Position numbers and translations under genes: made by a program. Below are positions 8,774 to 17,913 of a DNA stretch of 42,502 nucleotides, in pieces (position 1 is the stretch's first letter; each line of letters starts with the position of its first letter). The DNA comes from Scenedesmus sp. ARA3 (taxonomy: Eukaryota; Chlorophyta; Chlorophyceae; Sphaeropleales; Scenedesmaceae): NCBI GenBank assembly GCA_004335835.1, contig RWJK01001117.1, positions 1 to 42,502 on the forward strand, read 5' to 3'. Under the pieces are notes generated by a model that saw only the letters and a program-made list of their open reading frames with translations, ran no database searches and was not told where the DNA came from.

Positions 8774-11732
8774 CTACTGCTGCCACTCTGCAGAGCGCAG
8801 CTGCAGCTGCATCACCTGCTGCTGCACAGCAGCAGCCGCTGCCTCCTGCTGCTGCTTCGCCGCCAGCTGCTGCTGCTGCAGGCTGCTGCTCGTCGGCCCG
8901 CCTGGCGCAGCACAGGCAGGCGCCAGCATTGGGCCAGCATCCAAACTGCGCCTGCCGCCCAGCCCAGATGGAGGCAGCATGGCATTACCATTACCAGCAT
9001 TCTGGCCGTTGCCGGTAAACAACATGCCTGCTGCTGCCGCATTCACACTGCCAGGTGGCGAGGGCGCTGCCAGCACCCTAGGGAGGGACCCCTGGCTTCC
9101 TTGCCCTGCCTGGCCAGCCATCGCTGCAAAGCCCTGCGCCTGGCTCACCGCAGAACCCTGTGACCTGTCCATCAGTGGTGACAGCGGCATGGACCTGTAG
9201 CCTAGCCCAGACAGCTGGCTGCTTGTAGAGCATTGGCTGGTGAAGGAGTCAAACGCCGTGTCCAGCATTGGAGGGGTGAGCTGCTGCTGCTGCTGCAGCA
9301 GGGCCGCGCCGGGTGCCACAGACCTCGTGAAGCTGCCGCCGCCAGTGGAGAAAGAGCTCTGGCTGGTGACAGAATCATACCCGGTCAGCTCCTGCCGCAG
9401 CAGCATCGCCTGCTGCTGCAGAGAGGCAAGGCTGCGAGAGCCCTGGCTCGTGAACGAGTCGTTGTAATTGGCCAGCTCCTGCTGCAGCAGCGCCGCAGCT
9501 TGCTGCTGCTGCTGGTGCTGCTGCAGGGCCAGGCCCCGGCCGCCTGCGCTGAAGCTGCCGCCGCTGCCACTGACAGTGAAGTGACCGCCGATGCCCACGC
9601 CTGCTGTGAAGCTGTTACTGCCGCCACCGAACGCAGCCCTGGCATTGCCAGCAGTGAAGCTGTTGCCTGCGCCTGCAGTGAAGCTGCCACCTGTGCCGGC
9701 GCTCAAGCTGCTCTGACTGGTGAAAGAGTCGCCAAAGTGTGCCAGCTCTTGCCTCAGCGCTGCTGCTGCTGCAGCCTGCTGCTGCTGCTGCTGCTGCTGA
9801 AGCATGGCCACTGCTGTGTTGTTGTTGCCAGCTGTGAAGCTGCCCCCGCCGGCAGCAGCAGTGAAGCTGCCGCCAGCAGCAGCAGCAGCAGCACTGAAGC
9901 TGCCTTTGCTGGTGAAGGAGTCAAACCCTCCCAGATCTTGCCGCAGCATTGCTGCTGTCTGCTGCTGCTGCTGCTGTTGCTGCTGCTGCAGCTGGAGCAG
10001 CAGCTGCTGCTGCAAGGATGCCGCCTGGCGGCCAGAGAAGCTGCCTTGGCTGGTGAAGGATTCGAAGTTGCACAAGTCCTGGCGGCTGACTGCCGGCTGC
10101 TGCTGCTCGAGTCCACGCAGGCTGCCGCGGCTTCCAGGCAGCACACGAGACAAGATGCCACAAGATGGGCCACTGGACTCCACCCCTTGTACATTGCCTG
10201 CTGCTGCTGCAGAGTTGTCGAGCCCCATCAGCTGCTGCTGCTGGCTATTGAGCTGCAGCAACAGCAGCTGTTGCTGCTGCTGCTGCTCCAAGCCGCTGCC
10301 AGCGCTCTGCTCCACCTGCTGCAGCAGCACCAGGCCCCCGCCGCCGCCAGCTGGCGACAGCAGCTCCCCACCCACCCCACTTGTGAAGCTGCCGTTGCTG
10401 ATCTGCACCACCTCTCCTGTGTTAGTGACAAGCCCCAGCGCTGCTGCACCAGGCGCTGCAGTTGCGCCTGAGAAGCTGCCACCAGATAGTGCCACACCGC
10501 CCACACCCGCTGCTGCTGCTGCTGCGTCGCCGGCTTCGGGTTCAGGCGTGCGGAGGTCTTTGTGGCTGTGTGCGAAGAAGCAGATCTCGCGGTTGCATTT
10601 CTCCCCCAGGTTGCACAGGGTGGTCTTGTACCTGAGGTGAGGTGTGATGTGGCGTGGGCAGCAGGGTTGCAGGGCGTCCGCATGTCGGTGCTGTGCGCTG
10701 GTCTGCACTTCGGGTGCAAATCAAGCATGCGTGTGCAATTGAGCTGTAGCAACTATCGGCACCACAGGTGGACAAAGCAGCGTTTGAGAAGGACTACATG
10801 TTGCGATGATCTTTCCATGGAAGCAATGCATTTTGAGCCACTGACCTGAGTGGGTGCAAGCTCATCTCAAACGTGTTGTGGCTGAATGGACAGTCGTCCC
10901 CTGCTGAGCACTCCCCGGCCTGCAGCAAGCAGCCACAGCAGATTGGCGTCAAACGCACATCAGCAGCGTCATAGCAATGCATGGCACACCTGTGGGTGGC
11001 CACGTGCTGGTGCATGTATACTCTAGTACTGCAGGTACCGCAGCATGCAGCATGCATGTGTATATGGTACCGCATCCTGCAAGTCTTCCTGCAAGGCTTT
11101 GACATGGCTATGATGTGCCTGCAGCTTCCAGGGGCCACTGCAAGCAGCTGGCGCAGGCACACAGTGCGGCGCTGCTGCATGTGACGCAGCAGTGAAGTAG
11201 CTGTTGGCTGGCTTGCGCACACACCACCTTCAAGTTGACGCAGAATGTTGGCTTGTGCACGCTCGGATGGCGCCGCTGCGCTGCTGTCTCGCCCGGGTGG
11301 CGCCAGGGGCAGTGCTTCCAGTTGTGGTGGTCCGTTCTGAGGCATTGCTTGACCTGCAGGAAGGGCAAGTAAACCGACAGCAACGGCCCACATCAGCCTG
11401 AGAGTGCGGACAGCAGCAGAGAGACCCTGCATCCTACTACTGACACAGGCTGCATGCACAGCTGTGCTGCGGGTGCTCAAAGACTGAACAAGCTTATGTC
11501 TGCAGCAAGCTGGCCGGCTAAAGGAGTTTATGACGGAGTAGTGCTGATGTGCTACTGTAGCTGCCCCGAGCTGGATGGTGCACGCCCGGGAGCAGTTCTT
11601 GAGCGTCAGTAAGACGCCAGCAGCTTTCAAATAATATGCAGAAGCCAGGATCCAGCTGCGCGATGGCCTGAACTCTGCTGAAGAAGGCCTCACGCCCCGG
11701 GTACTGCTGCGGCTGGCACCATGACTTGACAA
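8774..11732 (-). CDS. RR-TZF tandem CCCH zinc-finger protein (plant type)
   Basis: Predicted cytoplasmic RNA-binding regulator of mRNA turnover. Plant RR-TZF proteins bind AU-rich mRNAs and gather in P-bodies and stress granules (family knowledge). Exons in coding order are 11694-11732 (tentative first exon), 11228-11353, 10846-10919 and 8774-10631, about 698 residues. Splicing restores the full family signature: C17-x5-H23-x4-C28-x3-H32, then C51-x7-C59-x5-C65-x3-H69, 16 residues, then C86-x5-C92-x4-C97-x3-H101. The x16 spacer and C-x5-C-x4-C second finger are typical of plants. No ankyrin repeats are present. Residues 110-698 are low complexity with polyGln, six DSFTSQ-type modules and many GGSFTAG repeats. 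The start ATG at 11732 encodes only 13 residues before the zinc domain, so a further upstream exon is possible. No TTACA (minus-strand TGTAA) signal was found just downstream. Confidence 0.88.
9224..10090 (-). repeat. degenerate repeat modules in the TZF tail (DSFTSQ-x-S)
   Basis: The tail repeats a module of the form (L)RQEL-x3-Y/F-DSFTSQ-x-S-x-S six times, starting at about residues 263, 311, 373, 462, 492 and 534. PolyGln or GGSFTAG-rich linkers separate the copies. The Ser/Thr core is more conserved than the surrounding sequence. Confidence 0.75.
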
Positions 11733-11982
11733 CCTGTTGTCACCTTGTACTCATACATCATATACTCGTCGCTCCACTGCCGGTTCTGATGGCTCGGCAT
11801 TTTTGCTTCCGGCTCTCTCGAACACAGCTCGAGCCTATCGGCTTGTTGTGCCCGTCGATAAGCGCTAAAACGTAACTGTCAGCATCCACATTAGGACGAA
11901 CAAAGGACTAGTCCAGTCGCTGACGCTGGCTCTGGCGGTCACCGGAGAAGGTACACAAACGCTCTTCGGGCCTGATTACTCG

Positions 11983-11990
11983 TATAAAAG
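11983..11990 (+). promoter_or_regulatory. TATA box (TATAAAAG)
   Basis: A consensus TATAAAAG on the plus strand, about 250 bases upstream of and divergent from the TZF start. It points toward the tentative gene at 12095-12620, with an expected transcription start near 12015. It is the clearest TATA box I noticed in the window. Confidence 0.45.
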
Positions 11991-12094
11991 CATACACTTG
12001 AGTGTTGTGAGGACTGTGTGCGGTATCACCTGATCGCGCTCGGTTTCGTCAAAAGCACAGGAGGTTTGGGGCTCAGGTGAGGGGGCCGTGAGAG

Positions 12095-12620
12095 TATGAG
12101 CTGTTTGCACCCACACAAGGTATGACCAGTTATGTTTGCTCTTTGTATGTGCACTGGAGGTCGCGCACTCTGTCGCGCCTTGGAACCCGCGGAGTCGGTG
12201 TGAGTAACAGTGCCCGGGGCGACAGCGGGTTGTAAGGTGTGCGAGCTATCATCAGACGTCGTTGCAAGTCTTGCGTGCTAGCAGTAGCACTGTATGTTTG
12301 AAGGTGGCTACTTCCTGTTGTTGTGCCAGCTGCATGTGGGCAGCTGGTGTACAACTGATCTGCAAGCTCCCCCAGTCATTGGTAGTGCAGGGCCTATGTT
12401 GCTGCTCGCGAAGTTGGTTGCTGCGTACAGGTACCATGACCAGGGCCTTGGAACGACGTCCCACGTCACTGCCATATTCCTGCAGCACAGCAGCTGACTA
12501 TCAACTGCACAGCTCTGTCCCAGCCTGGGACCCATTCTTGAAGAGGAAGTTTCACGCCTCAGGAATCAGGCTCCCCCCCTCCCCATGCTGGTCAAGGACG
12601 TCAAGGAGGACGATACATAG
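12095..12620 (+). CDS. tentative small gene behind the TATA box, unknown product
   Basis: Not recognised. The best-supported part is a terminal exon at 12513-12620 after the acceptor CTGCACAG. It encodes 35 residues of protein-like composition: LEEEVSRLRNQ, a proline patch, then LVKDVKEDDT and a TAG stop. A frame-consistent but speculative model is ATG at 12095-12118, 12252-12299, a short exon near 12331-12347, 12392-12431 and 12513-12620, which includes a 44-nt intron. The upstream exons have no homology support. The entry records the coding-like last exon and the promoter, and the rest should be treated as a guess. Confidence 0.22.
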
Positions 12621-13359
12621 TGCGGCTTCTTGTGATATTACGCTCCAGCAACTCGTGCAAACGTCATGCCTTTTCAACAACATCATCGCTGCCAGCAACA
12701 AAAAAGCCTGCACCATGTGTTGAATGATCAATCCTGTCGTGACAGCCCGACAGTCATCCTCATCATGGTGCTCTCAAGTCTGCTGCGCCGGCAGAAACAC
12801 AGCAAGCAGCCAACACGGCAGCTCAGCAGGACCTCATAGGCCCGCTGCCAGCACATATGCACTTCAGAACTGACACCATGTACGCCTGCACTGCATAATG
12901 ACAGGCGCCGCACAAAATGCCCACCTTCCAGATAATAGTAGCATCTGCAGACATTCATACACTTTCACCACCTCCGCCATGCACAACAGCCAACCAGTAC
13001 ATACCCACATGCCAAAAACACACCCGCAACAACCGGCTAACCACACACACACACATGGTGTACTCACACAGGACGCCTACAAACTAGACTGCTGCTGGCA
13101 GCCCAGCAAAGAACAGGCAACGCACTACACACATGCACCCACGCCATGCTACACAGTAGTAGATAGAGATGAGGCAAACAGCACACTCTCGTCTGCAACG
13201 CTGAACAAACCTTGGTGCAGCCGCCGCACTACACAAAAAGTGCTGATGTACATTGAAACGCTGACGAGCAGGCCTTGCTCGCGGAAAAGCCTTCCCCACC
13301 ATATCGCACAGCCACAAAAAAGCACGAAAGCGCCTGGCACCGCAACTTGTTGTGCCACA

Positions 13360-13432
13360 GCAACTCTTCAGCCTTTAAGCCGGTACATTAGCTGTACAGC
13401 TGATACGTCCAGCTTAAAGGCTGACGAGTTGC
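13360..13432. repeat. 21-bp inverted repeat with 31-nt loop
   Basis: The arms 13360-13380 and 13412-13432 are reverse complements at 20 of 21 positions; the mismatch is in the CTCTTC/CTCGTC part. The loop itself contains the palindrome AGCTGTACAGCT. No coding frame explains it. An RNA from either strand would fold into a 73-nt stem-loop. Confidence 0.8.
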
Positions 13433-14607
13433 AGTGTTAGGCAACTACGGGAGAGAGTGTTGGTACAAGGGTGATACAAACCGTACAAAGCAGCACTCAA
13501 TCCTATAGTAGCGCCACAAGCACACGTCCCTGTTACGCCCGGAATGTTGCTGGGACCATTGCTGTGACAAACTCCCCTTCGCATCTCCAGCTGCTTCCCG
13601 CTGGTTGATCTGGTCCTTTCCATCTCGCTTAAATACCACAAACATATGCGCATGATGATGAGTGGGTAACATGCCTCCAGCAACACTCACAGAGCAGCAT
13701 CCAAAGCGCGCTGCTGTGTGTGTATGGGTGCATACTATATTGCGGGCCTGTGTCAGCATTTGTAGCTGGCTTCTTGTCAACACCAGCCCCAGAAACAGAT
13801 GCATAACATGCTGAATGAACTCTACGTCACTTCACAGCTGGCAAACCTGCTGATGATAACGCCTCTGAGCGGTGAAGTATAACTGCCGCCAGCCTGCACG
13901 CATGCCAAGCTGTGACAAACTGAGAAGGTCCCTGCTCAGAACTGTATTGGCATTGCTGCCACGAGCATACATACCAGTGTGCCTGTTTCACACAACACGG
14001 CAGCAGTGTCAGTGACTGGCAGGCTTCCACTGTGCCATGCACACAACAAAGCAGCGCGCACAGCCATGCAAGCGCAGCACAGCTCTCATCTCGATAAGAA
14101 GCAGTACAAAATGCTGAAGGTGCAAGTGCAGCAGTGCAGCAGCTCTGCAGGAAGGGCCGGGCATGATAAACAGAGGTACACGGCGCTCCACCCTCAAACT
14201 AACAGGTTGCAACAACAACGACTCCACTGTCTCTGGTCAAAAATGGCTCCCTTCATGCTCTGCAAGATAGCGGGGCATGCAACGTCCCACTTCCAGCAAC
14301 GGAAGAGTATACCCAGCCCAGAGCTGCTAGCATCAGCTGACGAACAAGCACGCTGAGGCGTAAAAGCGAAGGTACCATGCCGGCCACAGCCAACCAGTGA
14401 TCGACTGCAAGCAACATGTGTGAACTACAGCCCAGCACACAGGCACGTCAGGAAGCATTGCACTCCGTGACAGCACTAGCGGCAAGCCGGCTCTGTAGCC
14501 AGTAGCAGAGGCACTCACAAGCGTGAAAAGCAAGCAGTGAGGCACTCACAGCGCCCTGGAAACCCTGAAACCAGCTCAGGACATGAAACGACTGCAAACA
14601 GCGCCAG

Positions 14608-14631
14608 CAGGGTTGACCTCCATCAACCCTG
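14608..14631. repeat. perfect 9-bp inverted repeat, 6-nt loop
   Basis: CAGGGTTGA at 14608-14616 pairs with TCAACCCTG at 14623-14631, in DNA without a recognised gene. Confidence 0.6.
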
Positions 14632-15440
14632 TATCTGTTCCAGTTCAAAGACTGGCTGGCTCTTTTGACAAGGTGCAACACCAGTACAAGATATGCACAA
14701 ACAGCAGACGCCAGAGACATTCCAGGCACGCAGGTACGAGCACATGCACGCCTGCCAAACAAGGACCACTGCACAGCACTGCAAAGCGGCCCACCAGCAT
14801 GTACCATGTAGCGTGCTGCAGTGCAGGAGACCCTCCCGCCCCTTGCCCTTCCCTGCATGCGGTCCAGTGCAGTAGCCCACTCACTCGCTCAGTGCCAGCT
14901 GAAGCGCATGCACTCAACATGCTTTCGTGAATTAATGCGCACCTCAGTCATCCAGAAAGCCACACACTGTCTCTGCCAAACTCAGCCACCCAAGCACGTG
15001 CTGCCGCCATAGTGCGGCTAAGCATTGCCGGCAAGCACCACACAAGGTATCGAGGGCAGAACGTCCTTTGCAATGCACTCGGCAGCGCCACACGCACACC
15101 AGCAACAGCAGCGATGCGCAGCTGCTGCCACACGCGACGCAGCACGCGCTGTGCCTCGCGTGGCAGCCTCACATTCCGCGTGAGTGCTTCAGGAAGTGCA
15201 GCACATCCTTGCAGGAAGCCACACACACCTCTTCTGCCCAGCGCTTCAGTCAACCTCTTCACTTCATTCAACTCGCCCACACTCCCAGGAACGCCACCAG
15301 CACACCTCCTGCCTCACGTACAACCAGCGCACCCTCACGCGCAGCGCCCTGACCCACCACTCCCACACCTACACAGCTCTTCACGATCCAGGACGATGCT
15401 CGAAACGCCTGTACTTGTCGGTTTGCTGCTGCGGCTTTGA

Positions 15441-16892
15441 TCACCGCCATGGCGCGAGCTCCACACACTCCAGGCAGTTTGCATCCGGGTCCCTGAAGAA
15501 GATCGCAGCCCGGCCGCTCATGCTGCGCGTGTATGTGATCCCAGCCTTATCCAGCTTCTCTGCCAGTGCATCCAGGCTGGCCATACCTACACAGAAGTGC
15601 CTGTCCCTGCCGCCGTGCTCAGGGCGCTTGGCTGAGTCGGCGGGGTCGGGGTTGGGCAGCTCCATGAGGTGGATCATCTCAGGGCCGATCCACAGCCAGG
15701 CGCCGCGGTAGGGCAGCTTGTGGTCGGGGCGGTCGGGGTTGATCTCCATGCCTGGCGAGCGCAAAAGGGAGCGGCAACAGTTATGAGAGAGGAGTTTGCA
15801 GTCAAAATGCACTAGGTATGCGGTAGGGCAGCTTGTGGTCGGGGCGGTCGGGGTTGATCTCCATGCCTGGGGGTTGAGGTGGGGAGGCAAGCATGATGAG
15901 GGTTAGAAAGGGGTGGCAGCCGCACAGCAGGACAGGAATGCAGCGAGAGAAGGTAACAATAGATGGGATGCAATGTGCAGCGGTGTGTGGATTGATCTGG
16001 GACTTAAGTGTTAAGTGTGCATTACTGAAGTTTGTGGGCACCAGGGGCCGAGTTTGATGCGCAGATTCAGCAGGCCAGGGGCGGCGCTGATGCTGGTGTG
16101 GCTGTGGTGCCGCAGGACAGGCTGTCCTCGTCATGTGGCTGCGCTGCGGCAGCAGCTACAGCAGCTGCCTAGCCCCACTGCCTCAACAACGGCTTGCTCA
16201 GCCGCTGCAGCTACACCTGCGCATCGTCAGCTGGTCTGCAGCTGCCGCAAGCGCTGCAGTGCACATTCTGTACACAGGCACAATGCTGCTGCACGTGCTG
16301 CTGGTGCTCTTCTTTCGTTTTTTTCCCAGCTGCTGCTGCTGCTATGCAGTTGTGCTCACCCAGCACGCCTTGGTAGAACTCCAGGCTCCGCTCCAAGTTT
16401 TCGCAGATCAGCGCCACGTGGTGCACGCCATGGAAGGTGAGCTTGCCTGCAAGCCAGCACAGCAGATCAGCCTCAGCAGCAGCTACACTGATGGTTGACT
16501 CCAACGCTCCATGCCTGCCTTGGACGCCGCTGCAGGGAATGAAACACGATGCATTGCTGCTTTGCGACCCTTAACGTGCGAATGTGCGTACCGCTAGCAT
16601 CTCCAGCGTCTGCACTTGCTGTGGCAGGGGGCGCCAAAGTAGGGAGCGGGGAAGCCGTGCTGGCGCTGAGCTGCTGCAGGCGCTTGCCAGTGGAATTGAC
16701 GTTGGGCCTTGAGATCAGTCTGTGAGAGGGGAGCAGCTCAGGGTTGGCAAGATCAAAACCGACACTGGGGCTAGAAGTGCTGACGTTCCCGAAGGCGCAC
16801 CTGAACGCACTGTACGAAGCCCGCACTACTGGCATGGTCTTAGAGCGACACGAGGTCACATTGGCGGTGGTGGAAAGCTTCAAGGTGGCCAT
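15441..16892 (-). CDS. glyoxalase/VOC superfamily protein, predicted plastid form
   Basis: Vicinal-oxygen-chelate protein of the glyoxalase I/dioxygenase group, resembling the plant chloroplast glyoxalase-like family that includes AT5G57040 (recognised from recall, not searched). Exons 16592-16892, 16360-16446 and 15441-15751 join in phases 1 and 1 to give 232 residues. Residues 1-100 are Ser/Thr/Ala-rich and poor in acidic residues, as in a chloroplast transit peptide. The VOC fold follows, with HHVAL at 109-113, G-A-W-L-W then IHLMELPNPDP at about 156-166, RHFCV at 180-184 and FFRDPDANCLE at 214-224. H110, E160, H181 and E224 are the likely metal ligands. The exact substrate is unknown; methylglyoxal-glutathione is only a family-level guess. 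It is transcribed divergently from the TRM732-like gene, 328 bases apart. Intron 2 contains a copy of the start of exon 3. Confidence 0.9.
15705..15870 (-). repeat. 51-bp duplication of glyoxalase exon 3 start plus acceptor (offset 115)
   Basis: 15705-15755 (exon 3 start with its CCAG acceptor) and 15820-15870 (inside intron 2) are identical over 51 bases. Both copies have a usable CCAG|GCATGG acceptor, and the intronic copy has the better pyrimidine tract. Use of the intronic copy would encode GMEINPDRPDHKLPYR and then reach a stop five codons later. Confidence 0.95.
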
Positions 16893-17220
16893 GGTGAGGA
16901 GTGCTGACGCGAAAGACAGCAGGCTGTGAGGAGCAGCAAGTGAGCGCAGATCGCTCGATCCTGAGGGACAGGGGTCACGACACAACGCGTACACCGCGTC
17001 CGAGGCAAGGATCGCCTTATTTGCGAGCAGAGTTCCAAGGAGTCAAAACCCGCTGCACAAGCCCTCGCGTAGGAGCATTCCACCTTCACTCATCGCTACG
17101 TGCCCCGCATAAGTCTTTTACATTATTAAATTGGTTTTTTCGGCCGATGCTGGCCTTTGTCACTGCGGTCGCCGTCGAGCCCCCACCCAATGCAGCAGTA
17201 ACAAGTGAGAGGCAGCTGCC
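16893..17220. promoter_or_regulatory. divergent promoter region, glyoxalase / TRM732-like gene
   Basis: These 328 bases separate the two start codons. An AT-rich island at 17114-17138 (containing TTATTAAATT) stands out from the GC-rich surroundings and lies about 90 bases before the TRM732 start, a likely core-promoter element for that gene. No clear TATA box faces the glyoxalase gene. Confidence 0.4.
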
Positions 17221-17224
17221 ATGA
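17147..17224 (+). CDS. upstream ORF overlapping the TRM732 start (ATGA)
   Basis: ATG at 17147 opens a 25-codon frame whose TGA at 17222-17224 overlaps the main ATG at 17221-17223, giving ATGA. If transcription starts near the AT-rich island at 17114-17138, this would be the first ATG on the mRNA and would lower or couple translation of the main frame. The peptide itself shows no motif. Confidence 0.35.
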   Translation: MLAFVTAVAVEPPPNAAVTSERQLP

Positions 17225-17881
17225 GCTCTGGCAAGTTTGCCAAGGTGCAGAAACGAAGAAGATGGTGTGACCACGGACTGCAAGTGCCCCAGGCGTATAG
17301 GCAGCAGGTGAGGCTTCAGCCGGCGCACCAACTGACTGCTGCTGAATGACTGACACCCCCACCTGCCGAGGATGGCTGGACGCTGCTGAACCCGCTGCTG
17401 AACCCGCTTTGCTGTCTACCTAAATGTTTGTTTGCAGCTTCAAGCCATCTGTAAGCAGCAAGATGATGCAACTACAGCTGCTGCGGGTGCACAGGCAGTG
17501 CTGCTTCCTGCAGGGGGGGCTGCAGGCGCAGAGCAGCCTGCTGCGGCTGCTGCTGCTGCTGCTGCAGCAGCAGGCCAACCAGACAAGCATCTGGCACAGC
17601 AGCTGCTGAGCTTCATCACCATACAGTGCACCTATGGTGAGGTTGAGGAGCTCAAAACCAGTGTGGCAGCAGCGGAGCGGCTTGCAGGAAATGTACCAGC
17701 CGACAGCCCCTGCTGGGCTGCATCCATGCAGCTGCTGCTGGAGCTGCTGTTCTGTGAAAACAGCAGGCCCCTGCACAAGCAGCTGCTGGCATGCGTGCGC
17801 AAGCTGCCGCAGCAGCACCAGCAAGTCGTGGGGCAGCTGCTAGCTTGCAGGATACAGCAGGAGGCGCAGGCAGTGCTAGGT

Positions 17882-17913
<32 letters not shown>

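Larger units (their letters stand above)
12621..15440. other. spacer without a recognised gene; contains strong hairpins
   Basis: No exon chain with family motifs was found on either strand. The stretch carries a 21-bp inverted repeat at 13360-13432, a 9-bp hairpin at 14608-14631 and a short (CA)7 tract at 13042-13055. The right end would contain the 3' UTR of the minus-strand glyoxalase gene; no TTACA signal was seen within about 400 bases of its stop. Confidence 0.4.

Noticed and set aside
9233..10471. 412-codon plus-strand frame opposite the TZF tail
   Set aside because: An antisense shadow of the TZF coding repeats: polyGln becomes polyLeu, and it has no conserved motif.
12621..15440. 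LTR retrotransposon or other autonomous element
   Set aside because: No reverse transcriptase, integrase or transposase motifs and no paired long terminal repeats were found on either strand.
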